A stretch of DNA of 64,000 nucleotides from Bordetella genomosp. 2. GTDB lineage: Bacteria > Pseudomonadota > Gammaproteobacteria > Burkholderiales > Burkholderiaceae_B. Below, piece by piece: positions 42,917 to 51,628 of this stretch (positions are counted from its first letter, which is position 1; the number at the start of each line of letters is the position of its first letter). A model generated the notes under the pieces. The model was not told the DNA's origin and searched no databases. It saw nothing but the letters and a program-made list of their open reading frames with translations. The translations under genes and the position numbers were made by a program. Where the stretch lies: the NCBI RefSeq assembly GCF_002261345.1, contig NZ_NEVT01000004.1:62001-126000 (forward strand), in the 5' to 3' direction.

Positions 42917-42985
42917 TGCGCCTCGGGTATTTCCCTACCCTCTTCTCTTCTTCCATCTCTTCATTCACCACCAGGGAGGCGTTCG

Positions 42986-43036
42986 ATGTCCGTATTTCGC
43001 ACCGCTATCCCCAGCGTGGCCGCACGACACCATTAA
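42986..43036 (+). CDS. Putative 16-aa leader peptide
   Basis: An ATG preceded by GGGAGG at good spacing opens the short frame MSVFRTAIPSVAARHH, ending in TAA. It is followed by 183 bases of hairpin-rich sequence before the ABC exporter gene. The strong ribosome site for such a short frame, against the poor one of the transporter itself, suggests a leader whose translation controls the downstream gene. The penultimate Arg-His-His run could respond to ribosome stalling; this is inference. Confidence 0.5.
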   Translation: MSVFRTAIPSVAARHH

Positions 43037-43219
43037 GTCGTCGCTGGCGCTGGGCCGCCCGCATGTTTCCTAGCTCGTAGGCTTGCGCTTACGGCTGGCC
43101 CTCGCCCGTTTTCCAGATCGTCTTCGCCTTGCCTGCCGGCCATCGCCGGCAAGCCGGATGGTCTGTTCCTCTGCTTCCGATTGAAGTCCCGGCGCGCTCG
43201 CCGCGCCGGGCCGTGACAA
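43037..43219 (+). promoter_or_regulatory. Structured 5' leader of ABC exporter gene
   Basis: Three stable hairpins are visible. CGTAGGC/GCTTACG with loop TTGC at 43076-43093 includes one G:T pair. TGCCGGC/GCCGGCA with loop CATC is at 43134-43151. CCCGGCGCG/CGCGCCGGG with a five-base loop at 43188-43210 ends nine bases before the exporter ATG and occupies the place where a ribosome site should be. It does not match a riboswitch class known to me. Confidence 0.5.
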
Positions 43220-45085
43220 ATGGCTCTAAGAAAAATCGACTTTCGCGGACAAGCCTTCAAGGATGTCCTGGGTTTTACGTTCCGTCACTGGCGCGAACAG
43301 CCCTGGCGCGTGCTGCTGATCGTGGCGCTGGTGCTGCTGTCGGCGGTCGCCGACGTGCTGACGCCGCTGTACGCCGGCCGGCTGATCGATGCCGTGGCCG
43401 CCGGCACCGCCGCCTGGGACGCGGCCGCCGCGGCATTCTGGACCCTCGCCGCGCTGGGCGTGATCAGCACCCTGCTGCTGCAGCTGGTGTACTTCAACAT
43501 CATCTCGCTCACGCTCAAGATGATGAGCGCCGTGGCCGCGCGCGCGTTCCACCGGGTGCAGCACCTGTCGACCGACTGGCACGCCAACAGCTTCGCCGGA
43601 TCGACGGTGCGCAAGATCACGCGCGGCATGTGGGCGCTGGACCTGCTCAACGACACGCTGCTGGTGGCATTGCTGCCCTCGCTGGCCATGCTGGTCGGCG
43701 CGACCCTGGTGCTGGGGCTGTACTGGCCGGTCATGGGCCTGGTGGTGGGCCTGAGCTCGCTGCTGTATATCGGGGTGACCACGGCGCTGTCGCTGAGCTT
43801 CGTGGCGCCAGCGGCGCGGCTGGGCAACGCCTGGGACACGCGCCTGGGCGGCGTGCTGGCCGACGCCATCACCTGCAACCCGGTGGTCAAGGCGTTCGGC
43901 GCGGAACAGCGCGAGGAGGCCCGGCTGGCGCGCGTGCTGGGCAAATGGCGCCATCGCACCCGGCGCGGCTGGGTCCGCGGCTCGGTCAACGGCGGGGTGC
44001 AGGGCATCATGCTGGCCGCCATGCTGGCGGCCATCCTGGGCTCGGCGCTGATGCTGTGGGCCGACGGCCAGGCCAGCGTGGGCGACATCACCTTCGCGCT
44101 GACCATGTTCTTCATCCTGCAGGGCTACCTGCGCGACATCGGCATGCATATCCGCAACCTGCAACGCTCGGTCAACGACATGGAAGAACTGGTGTCGCTG
44201 CACGCCCAGCCGCTCGGCGTGGCGGACCGGCCCGGCGCCGGCCCCATTGCCATCGAACGCGGCGAGATCCGCTTCGAGCACGTGACGTTCCGCTACGGCG
44301 CGCACGCCACGCCGCTCTATGACGATTTCTCGGTGCGCATCGCGCCGGGCGAGCGGGTCGGGCTGGTCGGCCACTCGGGCTCGGGCAAGACCACGTTCAT
44401 CAAGCTGATCCAGCGCCTGTACGACATCAACGCGGGGCGCATCACCATCGATGGGCAGGACATCGCCGCCGTCCGGCAGGCCTCGTTGCGCGGCCAGATC
44501 GCCATCGTCCAGCAGGAGCCGGTGCTGTTTCACCGCACGCTGGCCGAGAACATCGCCTACGCGCGGCCGGGCGCCAGCCGCGCCGAGATCGAGCAGGCGG
44601 CGCGGCTGGCCAGCGCCCACGACTTCATCATGGCCCTGCCCAAGGGCTATGAGACGCTGGTGGGCGAACGCGGCGTCAAGCTGTCGGGCGGCGAGCGCCA
44701 GCGCGTGGCGATTGCCCGCGCCTTCCTGGCCGACGCGCCGGTGCTGATCCTGGACGAGGCCACCTCCAGCCTGGACAGCGAGAGCGAGGCGCTGATCCAG
44801 CAGGCCATGGAACGCCTCATGGCCGGGCGCACCACCCTGGTGGTGGCGCACCGCCTGTCCACCGTGCGCGCCATGGACCGGCTGCTGGTGCTGGACCGCG
44901 GCCGCATCGCGGAAGAAGGCAGCCATGACGTACTGGTGCGGCGCGAGGGCGGGCTGTACCGCCGCCTGCTGGAACGGCAGGCGCTGGAACTGACGCACGG
45001 CCTCGACCTGCCCGACCACGCGCCGCGCCGCCGCGCGCTCGCGGTTGCCGACGCGGACGACGCGACGGCGCTGGCGCAAGGCTGA
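43220..45085 (+). CDS. ABC exporter, fused membrane and ATPase domains
   Basis: This 621-residue half-transporter of the MsbA/Atm1 type has six transmembrane helices (about residues 20-320) followed by an ATPase with Walker [10 protein letters not shown], signature [17 protein letters not shown], Walker [14 protein letters not shown] and H-loop [13 protein letters not shown]. It would work as a homodimer exporting a lipid, peptide or drug. No Shine-Dalgarno sequence precedes the ATG; instead a GC hairpin ends nine bases upstream. A WYL-type regulator gene follows ten bases after the stop. Confidence 0.92.
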   Translation: MALRKIDFRGQAFKDVLGFTFRHWREQPWRVLLIVALVLLSAVADVLTPLYAGRLIDAVAAGTAAWDAAAAAFWTLAALGVISTLLLQLVYFNIISLTLKMMSAVAARAFHRVQHLSTDWHANSFAGSTVRKITRGMWALDLLNDTLLVALLPSLAMLVGATLVLGLYWPVMGLVVGLSSLLYIGVTTALSLSFVAPAARLGNAWDTRLGGVLADAITCNPVVKAFGAEQREEARLARVLGKWRHRTRRGWVRGSVNGGVQGIMLAAMLAAILGSALMLWADGQASVGDITFALTMFFILQGYLRDIGMHIRNLQRSVNDMEELVSLHAQPLGVADRPGAGPIAIERGEIRFEHVTFRYGAHATPLYDDFSVRIAPGERVGLVGHSGSGKTTFIKLIQRLYDINAGRITIDGQDIAAVRQASLRGQIAIVQQEPVLFHRTLAENIAYARPGASRAEIEQAARLASAHDFIMALPKGYETLVGERGVKLSGGERQRVAIARAFLADAPVLILDEATSSLDSESEALIQQAMERLMAGRTTLVVAHRLSTVRAMDRLLVLDRGRIAEEGSHDVLVRREGGLYRRLLERQALELTHGLDLPDHAPRRRALAVADADDATALAQG

Positions 45086-45094
45086 GGCCCGCCC

Positions 45095-45787
45095 ATGTCC
45101 CGCGCCCGCCGCCTGTTCGCGCTGATCCAGTTGCTGCGCCGCCACCGCTACCCGATCACCGGCGCGGCGCTGGCGGCCGAGCTGGGCGTCAGCCTGCGCA
45201 CGCTGTATCGCGACATCGGCGCCCTGCAGGAGCAGGGCGCGCAGATCGAAGCCGAACCGGGCCGCGGCTACTTGCTGCGGCCCGGTTTCGTGCTGCCGTC
45301 GCTGATGTTCTCGGAAGACGAAATCGAAGCGCTGGTGCTGGGCTCGCGCTGGGTAGCCGACCGGCGCGGCGACGCGCGCCTGAGCGCGGCGGCCTGCAGC
45401 GCGCTGGCCAAGATCGCCGCGGTGTTGCCCGAGGAACTGCGCGCCGCGCTGGACGCCGACATCATCCTGGCCGGCTCCGGCGCCACGGTGCCGATCGACG
45501 CAGCCGTGCTGCCCACGTTGCGGCAGACGATCCGCGCCGAGCAGAAACTCGACATCGTCTACCGGGACCTGCAGGACACCGAGTCGGCCCGCACCATCTG
45601 GCCGTTCGCGCTGGCCTGCTTCGACCATGTATGGCTGGTCGTCGCCTGGTGCGAATTGCGCCAGGCCTTCCGGCATTTCCGGGCCGACCGCATCGTCAGC
45701 CTGGCGGCATCCGGCGAGCGCTACCCGCGCAGGCGCCAGGTGCTGCTGCAGGCCTGGCGGGCGGCGCAGGCCATGGCGCCGCCTTAG
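45095..45787 (+). CDS. HTH-WYL transcriptional regulator (YafY-like)
   Basis: This 230-residue protein has an N-terminal DeoR-like helix-turn-helix (RRLFALIQLLRRHRYPITGAALAAELGVSLRTLYRDIGALQ) and a C-terminal WYL-type ligand domain, here represented by TIWPFALACFDHVWLVVAWCELRQAFRHFRADRI. Such proteins often control an adjacent glyoxalase-fold or transporter gene. Here a VOC-family gene follows 118 bases later, preceded by two TGACAG repeats. Confidence 0.9.
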   Translation: MSRARRLFALIQLLRRHRYPITGAALAAELGVSLRTLYRDIGALQEQGAQIEAEPGRGYLLRPGFVLPSLMFSEDEIEALVLGSRWVADRRGDARLSAAACSALAKIAAVLPEELRAALDADIILAGSGATVPIDAAVLPTLRQTIRAEQKLDIVYRDLQDTESARTIWPFALACFDHVWLVVAWCELRQAFRHFRADRIVSLAASGERYPRRRQVLLQAWRAAQAMAPP

Positions 45788-45807
45788 CTGCGCCTCGCGG
45801 TACCCAC

Positions 45808-45823
45808 TGACAGTTTCTGACAG
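45808..45823. promoter_or_regulatory. Direct TGACAG repeat upstream of VOC gene
   Basis: TGACAG-TTTC-TGACAG lies about 82 bases before the VOC-family gene. The same hexamer recurs as an inverted pair (TGACAG-CTGC-CTGTCA) ahead of the MFS exporter at 46307-46322, with the same four-base spacing. A shared operator of the adjacent WYL-type regulator is the simplest reading. Confidence 0.45.
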
Positions 45824-45905
45824 CATGCATCTTTACGATGCCGTCTGGCCGGCGCGACGACACGCGCCGCGTCCAGCCGACGTCATTGCCTTTGCGGAGG
45901 ATTCC

Positions 45906-46277
45906 ATGACCGATCCCAATCTGCTTATCCTGTACGTCGACAGCCCGGACCGCAGCGCCCGTTTCTACACCGAGTTGCTGCACAAGCAGCCGGTGCACGC
46001 CACGCCGAACTTCGCCAAATTCAAGCTGGACTCCGGCCTGATGCTGGGCCTGTGGGCGCGCCAGACGGTCGCGCCGCGGGTGCTGTCGGCCGGCCGCGCC
46101 GGCGAGCTGGCCATTCCCGTGGCCGACCGCGATACGGTGCGCGCGCTGCACGCCGACTGGACCGAGCGCGGCATTCCCATCGCGCAACCGCCCACCGACC
46201 TGGACATCGGCCATACGTTCGTCAGCCTCGATCCCGACGGCCACCGGCTGCGCGTCATCGCGCCGCGCCGCGACTAG
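45906..46277 (+). CDS. VOC-family (glyoxalase/bleomycin-resistance-like) protein
   Basis: This 123-residue protein has the duplicated VOC half-sites LLILYVDSPDRSARFYTELL and TFVSLDPDGHRLRVI. The histidine of the first half, usual in metal-binding glyoxalases, is absent, so it may bind a ligand without metal. GGAGG precedes the ATG. Position after a WYL regulator with a TGACAG repeat in the promoter suggests control by that regulator. Confidence 0.85.
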   Translation: MTDPNLLILYVDSPDRSARFYTELLHKQPVHATPNFAKFKLDSGLMLGLWARQTVAPRVLSAGRAGELAIPVADRDTVRALHADWTERGIPIAQPPTDLDIGHTFVSLDPDGHRLRVIAPRRD

Positions 46278-46306
46278 GCCGGTCCGCCCGGCCGGCGGCG
46301 CGACGC

Positions 46307-46322
46307 TGACAGCTGCCTGTCA
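46307..46322. promoter_or_regulatory. Inverted TGACAG repeat upstream of MFS gene
   Basis: TGACAG-CTGC-CTGTCA is a perfect 6-bp dyad 80 bases before the MFS exporter start. It shares its hexamer and spacing with the direct repeat at 45808-45823. Confidence 0.45.
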
Positions 46323-46401
46323 TGCACGACGGCTACAATCACCCCTGCACCTGCGGGCCCGCCGCCCGCAGGCCGTTCCAATCCCGCTTGACAATCACCC
46401 C

Positions 46402-47595
46402 ATGACTGCTTCCCCAACCGGGCACCGTTCGCCCGGCCTGGTGCTGTTCGCGCTGGCGATCGGCGCCTTCGCCATCGGCACCACCGAATTCGCCACGATG
46501 AGCCTGCTGCCCTACTTCGCGCAGAGCCTGCACATCGATGCGCCCACCGCCGGCCATGTCATCAGCGCCTACGCGCTGGGCGTGGTGGTGGGCGCGCCGG
46601 TCATCACGGTGCTGGCGGCCCGCCTGCCGCGGCGCGCCCTGCTGATCCTGCTGATGACGATGTTCTCGTTGTTCAACGGCCTGTGCGCGTTCGCGCCCAG
46701 CTACGAATGGATGATGGCGCTGCGCTTCCTGAGCGGCCTGCCGCATGGCGCCTATTTCGGCATCGCCGCGCTGGTGGCGGTGTCGCTGGTGCCGGAGCAG
46801 CGCCGCACCCAGGCGGTGGGCCGCATGTTCCTGGGCCTGACCGTCGCCACCATCGTGGGCGTGCCGCTGGCCAACTGGCTGGGCCACGCGGTGGGCTGGC
46901 GCTGGGGCTTCGCCCTGGTGGCGGCCGCCGGGCTGCTGACGGTGGCCCTGGTGGCGCTGTTCGCGCCCGCCACGCCGGCCGATCCGCACGCCAGTCCCCT
47001 GCGCGAACTGGGCGCCCTCAAGCGCGGGCAGGTCTGGCTGACGCTGGCCATCGGCGCGATCGGCTTCGGCGGCCTGTTCGCCGTCTATACCTATCTGGCC
47101 GACATTCTGCTGGAAGTGACCGGTGTGGCGCCCGCGGCGGTGCCGCTGGTGCTGGCCGTGTTCGGCATCGGCATGACGGTGGGCAACATCGTGGTGCCGT
47201 GGTTCGCCGACCGCGCCCTCATGCCCACCGCCGGCGGCCTGCTGTTGTTCAGCGCGGCCGCGCTGGCGCTGTTCACCTTCACCATCGGCAATCTGTGGGC
47301 GATCTCCGCCGCGGTGTTCCTGGTGGGGCTGGGCGGCGCGCTGGGCACCGTGCTGCAGACGCGGCTGATGGACGTGGCGGCCGACGCCCAGGGACTGGCC
47401 GCCGCGCTGAACCATTCGGCTTTCAATACCGCCAATGCGCTGGGCCCTTGGCTGGGCGGCCTGGCGCTCGCGCACGGCCATGGCTGGCGCGCGCCCGGCT
47501 GGGTGGGCGCCCTGCTGGCGCTGGGCGGCTTCGCGCTGTGGCTGGTGTCGGTGTCGCTGGAGCGCCAGCGCCGCCTGCTGCGCCAGGCCGCCTAG
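46402..47595 (+). CDS. MFS exporter (DHA1 family)
   Basis: This 397-residue twelve-helix carrier contains AIGAFAIGTTEFATMSLLPYFA in helix 1, the LPHGAYFGIAALVAVSLVP loop and GRMFLGLTVATIVGVPLANWLG (motif C-like), all typical of AraJ/SotB-type proton-coupled efflux of sugars or drugs. It has no close regulator of its own, but shares a TGACAG dyad with the upstream VOC gene. The substrate is unknown. Confidence 0.9.
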   Translation: MTASPTGHRSPGLVLFALAIGAFAIGTTEFATMSLLPYFAQSLHIDAPTAGHVISAYALGVVVGAPVITVLAARLPRRALLILLMTMFSLFNGLCAFAPSYEWMMALRFLSGLPHGAYFGIAALVAVSLVPEQRRTQAVGRMFLGLTVATIVGVPLANWLGHAVGWRWGFALVAAAGLLTVALVALFAPATPADPHASPLRELGALKRGQVWLTLAIGAIGFGGLFAVYTYLADILLEVTGVAPAAVPLVLAVFGIGMTVGNIVVPWFADRALMPTAGGLLLFSAAALALFTFTIGNLWAISAAVFLVGLGGALGTVLQTRLMDVAADAQGLAAALNHSAFNTANALGPWLGGLALAHGHGWRAPGWVGALLALGGFALWLVSVSLERQRRLLRQAA

Positions 47596-47772
47596 GGCCG
47601 GTTGCCTCCAGGAAGCGCCGCGCCGGCCGCCAAAGAATGCAAAGCCGGGGCGCCCGGCCCCGGCGAACCTAGGCAAAACCCGCCGCATTACCTATGATCG
47701 GGGAACCCGGCGGGGCGCCTCGTCCGTCGGGCTCCTCGTCAGCGCAATCGTTTCATACCAAGGAGTCCCATC

Positions 47773-48105
47773 ATGGCAGGTTGGTTTGAACTGAAAAAAG
47801 CAAGCAACGGACAATTCCACTTCGCCCTCAAGGCGGGCAATGGGGAAACCATCCTGACAAGCGAGATGTATGCCGCCAAGGCATCGGCCGAAAACGGCAT
47901 CGCCTCGGTCCAGAAGAACAGCGGCGACGCTTCGCGCTACAACTCGGCCACCGCCTCGAACGGCAAGTTCTATTTCACGCTGCGCGCCGCCAACAACCAG
48001 GTCATCGGCAACAGCCAGATGTACGGCACGGAAGCCGCGCGCGATGGCGGCATCGAGTCGGTCAAGCACAACGGCGCCACGCAGGACATCCGCGACAACA
48101 GTTGA
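47773..48105 (+). CDS. YegP-family protein (DUF1508 tandem repeat)
   Basis: This 110-residue protein consists of two copies of the DUF1508 unit: FELKKASNGQFHFALKAGNG with EMYAAKASAENGIASV, then SATASNGKFYFTLRAANNQ with QMYGTEAARDGGIESV. Each forms a three-stranded sheet plus a helix in known structures. AAGGAG precedes the ATG. Function is not established in any organism I can name; expression often increases under stress. Confidence 0.9.
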   Translation: MAGWFELKKASNGQFHFALKAGNGETILTSEMYAAKASAENGIASVQKNSGDASRYNSATASNGKFYFTLRAANNQVIGNSQMYGTEAARDGGIESVKHNGATQDIRDNS

Positions 48106-48121
48106 AGGGCCGGCGGCGGCG

Positions 48122-48580
48122 CTACAGGAACGACTTGCCCTGCTCCAGCACCTGGTCGCAGGCCTTGCGGGTGATCTCTTCCTTCAGCCCGCCGCCGCTC
48201 AAATCCACCGATTTGCCGCCGCCCTTGAGCACGCCGCCCGCGCCGGCGCTATAGCCCGGGTCGGACGCGGCTTGCGACTGGCCGCCGAGCTTGCCCACGA
48301 GCTGGTCCTTCACCGACTGCGCGTCGCCGCCGCCCAGGTAATTGTTCTTGATGCAGAACTCGAGCACGCCGGCGGCATTGCCGGCGCTGCCCGCGCTCAG
48401 CGACGATAGCGGCAGGTTGCCGCCCAGGCCCTGCGCCACGCCGCCGGCCGAGGCCCCCTGCTGGCCGCCGCCCATCTGGCCCTTGACCGCATCGAGCAAT
48501 TGCGCGTGCGCCCCGCCCGCTGCCCACTGCGCTACGATCACTGCCGCTGCGCCGATGACCTGCCGATGACCGAATCTCAT
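48122..48580 (-). CDS. DUF2501 (YjjA-like) secreted protein
   Basis: This 152-residue protein has a signal peptide ending in GGAHAQ, then a glycine-rich mature part. LEFCIKNNYLGGGDAQSVKDQLVGKLGG and KEEITRKACDQVLEQGKSFL at the C-terminus, each with one cysteine, are the conserved DUF2501 parts. It is presumably periplasmic. It is convergent with the DUF1508 gene, only 16 bases away. No function is known. Confidence 0.8.
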   Translation of the reverse strand: MRFGHRQVIGAAAVIVAQWAAGGAHAQLLDAVKGQMGGGQQGASAGGVAQGLGGNLPLSSLSAGSAGNAAGVLEFCIKNNYLGGGDAQSVKDQLVGKLGGQSQAASDPGYSAGAGGVLKGGGKSVDLSGGGLKEEITRKACDQVLEQGKSFL

Positions 48581-48742
48581 TGCGTGCTCCCTGGGTTGAA
48601 GGCTCCGCGATCATCCTAAAGAGTTCCGGCGGCCGCCGTTGCGGCGGCGCACGGCCGGATGCGACAAAGTATGTAGCGCGGCCCGCGCCCGGCGCGGCAC
48701 GGTAGCAAGTCGATTCGGATTGTCACTGGCCGGACACGATGG

Positions 48743-49882
48743 TCAGGCGCAGCTTGCCCGCAATGCCGGCAGGTCGGGCTCGATGCCGATGCCGGGCGCC
48801 TGCCCCAGCCGCGCGACGCCGTCCCGCAATTGCGCCAGCGGCCCGCTGAGCAGGGTGCGCAGCGGATTGTCGTTGGCGTCGATCTCGAGCAGCCCATGGT
48901 TGCCGGCATCGTCGACGGCGGCCAGCACGTGGGCGGAGGCCATCAACCCGACGCCGGCGCCCAGGTAATGCGGGCAGTAGCGCAGCCCCGCCGCCCGGAT
49001 GGCGCGCGCCACCGGCAGCACGCCGGAGATGCCGCCCCATTTGGCCAGGTCGGGCTGCACCACGCGCAGGAAAGCGCCGTCGATGGCGGTCCGGAAGGCG
49101 TCCGCGCCCAGGCAGTTCTCGCCGGCCGCCAGCGGCACCGGCGACTGGTGCGCCAGCGCCTGCCATTCCGCCAGGGGCCGGTCGGCGCGCAGCGGCTCTT
49201 CCAGCCAGGCGATATCGAGCTCCGCCATGGCCTGCGCCATGGTGGCGGCGACCGACGCGTCCCAGCCCTGGTTGGCATCCGCCATGAGCGGCACGCCGGG
49301 CCCCAGCAGCGCGCGCACGCGGCGCAGGTTGACGAGGTCGCGCTCCTGGCCGAAACCCAGCTTGAGCTTGAAGGCGCGATAGCCTTCCTGGCGCTTGCGC
49401 GACACGACCTGCTCGGGGTCGTCCGGGTTGATACCGCTGGCGTAGACCGCCACCCGGTCGTCCGTCCCGCCCAGGAATGCCCACAACGGCCGGCCGGCGC
49501 GGCGCGCGCACAAGTCCCACAGCGCCACGTCCACGCCGGCGATGGCCTGCGCCATGGGGCCGGGCTCGCCCGCCTGGATCGCCAGCACTGCCGTGGCCGC
49601 GCTCAGGTGGGCGTAGGCCTCGGCCGGCGCGGCGTAGGCGCGGCCCACCAGCAGGGGCCGCAGCACGGTGTCGACCAGGCGGGAGCGATGCTCGGCGCCG
49701 CAGGCCGGGAAATTGCACCAGACCTCGCCCCAGCCATGCGCGCCGTCGCGGTCCTCGACGCGCACGAACACGGCCGGACGGTCGTGCATGACGCCGAACG
49801 AAGTGCGCACCGGGTGTTCGACCGGATAGCGCAGCACATGGACCTGCAGGTCGGCGACGTTCAGGCGGTGCGCATCGTCCAT
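48743..49882 (-). CDS. Enolase-superfamily enzyme (mandelate racemase/muconate lactonizing group)
   Basis: This 379-residue enzyme has the N-terminal capping domain (TSFGVMHDRPAVFVRVEDRDG) and a beta-barrel with AFKLKLGFG (catalytic KxK), LMADANQGWD (first metal ligand Asp, then Asn), IAWLEEPLRA (Glu), AAGENCLGADAF (Glu/Asp region) and VQPDLAKWGG. The KxK and second-shell residues place it in the MLE/MR group acting on carboxylate substrates. It follows the truncated GntR gene by eight bases in one unit. Dehydratase, racemase and cycloisomerase roles remain open. Confidence 0.88.
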   Translation of the reverse strand: MDDAHRLNVADLQVHVLRYPVEHPVRTSFGVMHDRPAVFVRVEDRDGAHGWGEVWCNFPACGAEHRSRLVDTVLRPLLVGRAYAAPAEAYAHLSAATAVLAIQAGEPGPMAQAIAGVDVALWDLCARRAGRPLWAFLGGTDDRVAVYASGINPDDPEQVVSRKRQEGYRAFKLKLGFGQERDLVNLRRVRALLGPGVPLMADANQGWDASVAATMAQAMAELDIAWLEEPLRADRPLAEWQALAHQSPVPLAAGENCLGADAFRTAIDGAFLRVVQPDLAKWGGISGVLPVARAIRAAGLRYCPHYLGAGVGLMASAHVLAAVDDAGNHGLLEIDANDNPLRTLLSGPLAQLRDGVARLGQAPGIGIEPDLPALRASCA

Positions 49883-49890
49883 GGGGGGCC

Positions 49891-50514
49891 TCAGGGGATC
49901 AGGTTCATTTCGACATGGATGAAGTCGCCGCGATAGGAGACTTCGCTGAGATAGATCACGCACCCCTGGGCGTCGACGAACACGCGGCGCACTTCGGCGA
50001 TGGGAGTATTCACCGCCACCTGCAGCTGCTGGGCCACTTCGGTGTCGGCCGTGCCGATGGTCAGCGCCTGGCGCGCCTGGGCGATCTGCACCTGCGGCAG
50101 GGAAACCAGCAGCGGGATGACGGTCTCGTTGCGGAAACGCGACGGGTCGAGCCGGAAGACATGCTCGGCCAGATAGATGTTGATGACGCAATACGGCTGG
50201 CCTTCCCGCTCGTGGATGCGCCGCATGAACACATAGCGGTCGGCGGCGAGGCCGTCCTGCGGCGTGAGCGGCGGGCTGTGGATGGCTTCGTCGATGGTGA
50301 CGATCTTGGGCTTGGTGTCGCGGTAGACCTTGGCCAGTTCGGCCAGGGTGGTCTGCACGCGCAGCCAGCGGTCGTTGGGCGGCAGGCCGGTGACGAAGGT
50401 GCCGCGCCCCTGCTGCGGCGAGACCAGGCCTTCGCGGGTCAGCACGTCCACCGCCTGGCGCACCGTGACGCGCGCCACGCCGAATTCGGCCACCAGCTCT
50501 TCCAGTGACGGCGA
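49891..50514 (-). pseudogene. GntR/HutC-family regulator lacking its N-terminus
   Basis: The retained 207 residues cover the second half of the winged helix (PSLEELVAEFGVARVTVRQAVDVLTREGLV, RGTFV) and a full UTRA ligand domain (PYCVINIYLAEHVF, then QGCVIYLSEVSYRGDFIHVEMNLIP). The first helix and about 40 residues usual in the family are missing. Upstream the reading frame enters antisense of an ABC permease remnant; an ATG at 50532 there could still start a shortened protein. It was divergent from the permease, and both broken ends meet at about 50510. Confidence 0.8.
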
Positions 50515-50788
50515 GATCTTCCGCAAGGTCATCGTGCCGCTGACCATCCCGCACATGCTGACCGCCCTGCGCGTCGCGCTGGGGGTAGCCTGGGCCACGC
50601 TGGTGGCCTCGGAACTGATCGCCGCGCAGCAGGGCCTGGGCGCGCTGATCCAGGATGCGTCGTCGTTCTTCCAGCTCGACATCATCTATGTGGGCATCAT
50701 CTGCATCGGCCTGATCGCCCTGGCGATGGACCTGCTGCTGCGCGCGGCGGCGCGCCGCCTGGTGGCCTGGCAGGAGCGCATCGCATGA
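50509..50788 (+). pseudogene. ABC transporter permease (SsuC/TauC type), C-terminal remnant
   Basis: About 92 residues remain of a protein that is usually about 250-270. The fragment begins GEIFRKVIVPLTIPHMLTALRVALGVAWATLVASELIAA-like, which contains the ATPase-contact EAA loop region and the last transmembrane helices. Signal for translation and the first four helices are gone. Its stop overlaps the ATG of the ATPase gene (ATGA), as in an intact operon. The left end coincides with the broken 5' end of the GntR gene. Confidence 0.82.
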
Positions 50789-51603
50789 CGGCGCCGCTTT
50801 CCGACGTACGCATCAGCTTCCGCAATGTCGCGGTCGACTATCCGACGGCCGACGGCCCCATGCGGGTGCTCGACGGCATCGACCTGGATATCCGCCAGGG
50901 CGAGTTCGTCTCGGTGATCGGCCCGTCGGGCTGCGGCAAGACCACTATGATGAACATCGTGGCCGGCTTCGTGCAGCCCACCGAGGGCGAAGTGCTGCTC
51001 GACGGCAAGCCGGTGCGCGGACCGGGTCCGGACCGCGGCGTGATCTTCCAGGAATACGGCGTGTTCCCCTGGCTGACGGTCAAGGAGAACATCGCATTCG
51101 GGCTGACGCTGCGCGCCAACCGCGTCGAGCGCGCCGAGCGCGACGAGATCTGCCAGCGCTACATGAGCCTCATGGGGCTGGCCGATTTCGCCAATCACCA
51201 TCCCAAGCATCTGTCGGGCGGCATGCGCCAGCGGCTGGCGCTGGCGCGCGCCTACGCGGTCAAGCCGCAGTTCCTGCTGATGGACGAGCCGTTCGGCGCG
51301 CTGGACGCGCAGACCCGCTCGGCCATGCAGGACTTGCTGCTGCAGGTGCTGCTGGCCGAAGACAAGACCGTGATGCTGATCACCCACTCGGTGGAAGAAG
51401 CCATCTACCTGTCGTCGCGGATCGTCGTGGTGACGGCCCGGCCGGCGCGCATCCGCACGGTGATCGACGTGCCGTTCGGCTATCCGCGCGCCGAGAACCT
51501 GCATGAAGACCCGCGGTTCGGCGAACTGCGTTCGCAGATCCGCAGCCTGGTGATGGAGGAATACGCCAGGCAAGCCCGCCAGGCCGTGCGCCTGGGCGAT
51601 TGA
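50785..51603 (+). CDS. ABC transporter ATPase (nitrate/sulfonate/taurine type)
   Basis: This 272-residue SsuB/TauB-like ATPase has Walker A GPSGCGKTT, the Q-loop GVIFQEYGVFPWLTVKEN, signature HLSGGMRQRLALARAYA, Walker B FLLMDEPFGALD and H-loop LITHSVEEAIYLS. It is coupled to the truncated permease by an ATGA overlap and is followed by the binding-protein gene. With the permease truncated, the importer is probably inactive unless a permease is supplied elsewhere. Confidence 0.92.
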   Translation: MTAPLSDVRISFRNVAVDYPTADGPMRVLDGIDLDIRQGEFVSVIGPSGCGKTTMMNIVAGFVQPTEGEVLLDGKPVRGPGPDRGVIFQEYGVFPWLTVKENIAFGLTLRANRVERAERDEICQRYMSLMGLADFANHHPKHLSGGMRQRLALARAYAVKPQFLLMDEPFGALDAQTRSAMQDLLLQVLLAEDKTVMLITHSVEEAIYLSSRIVVVTARPARIRTVIDVPFGYPRAENLHEDPRFGELRSQIRSLVMEEYARQARQAVRLGD

Positions 51604-51628
51604 CCACCGCTAGAGAGGAAAAGCCACC

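Noticed and set aside
43226-45826. 866-aa minus-strand frame opposite the ABC exporter
   Set aside because: It is Gln/His/Arg-rich noise from the antisense of a GC-rich gene; the plus strand has all ABC motifs.
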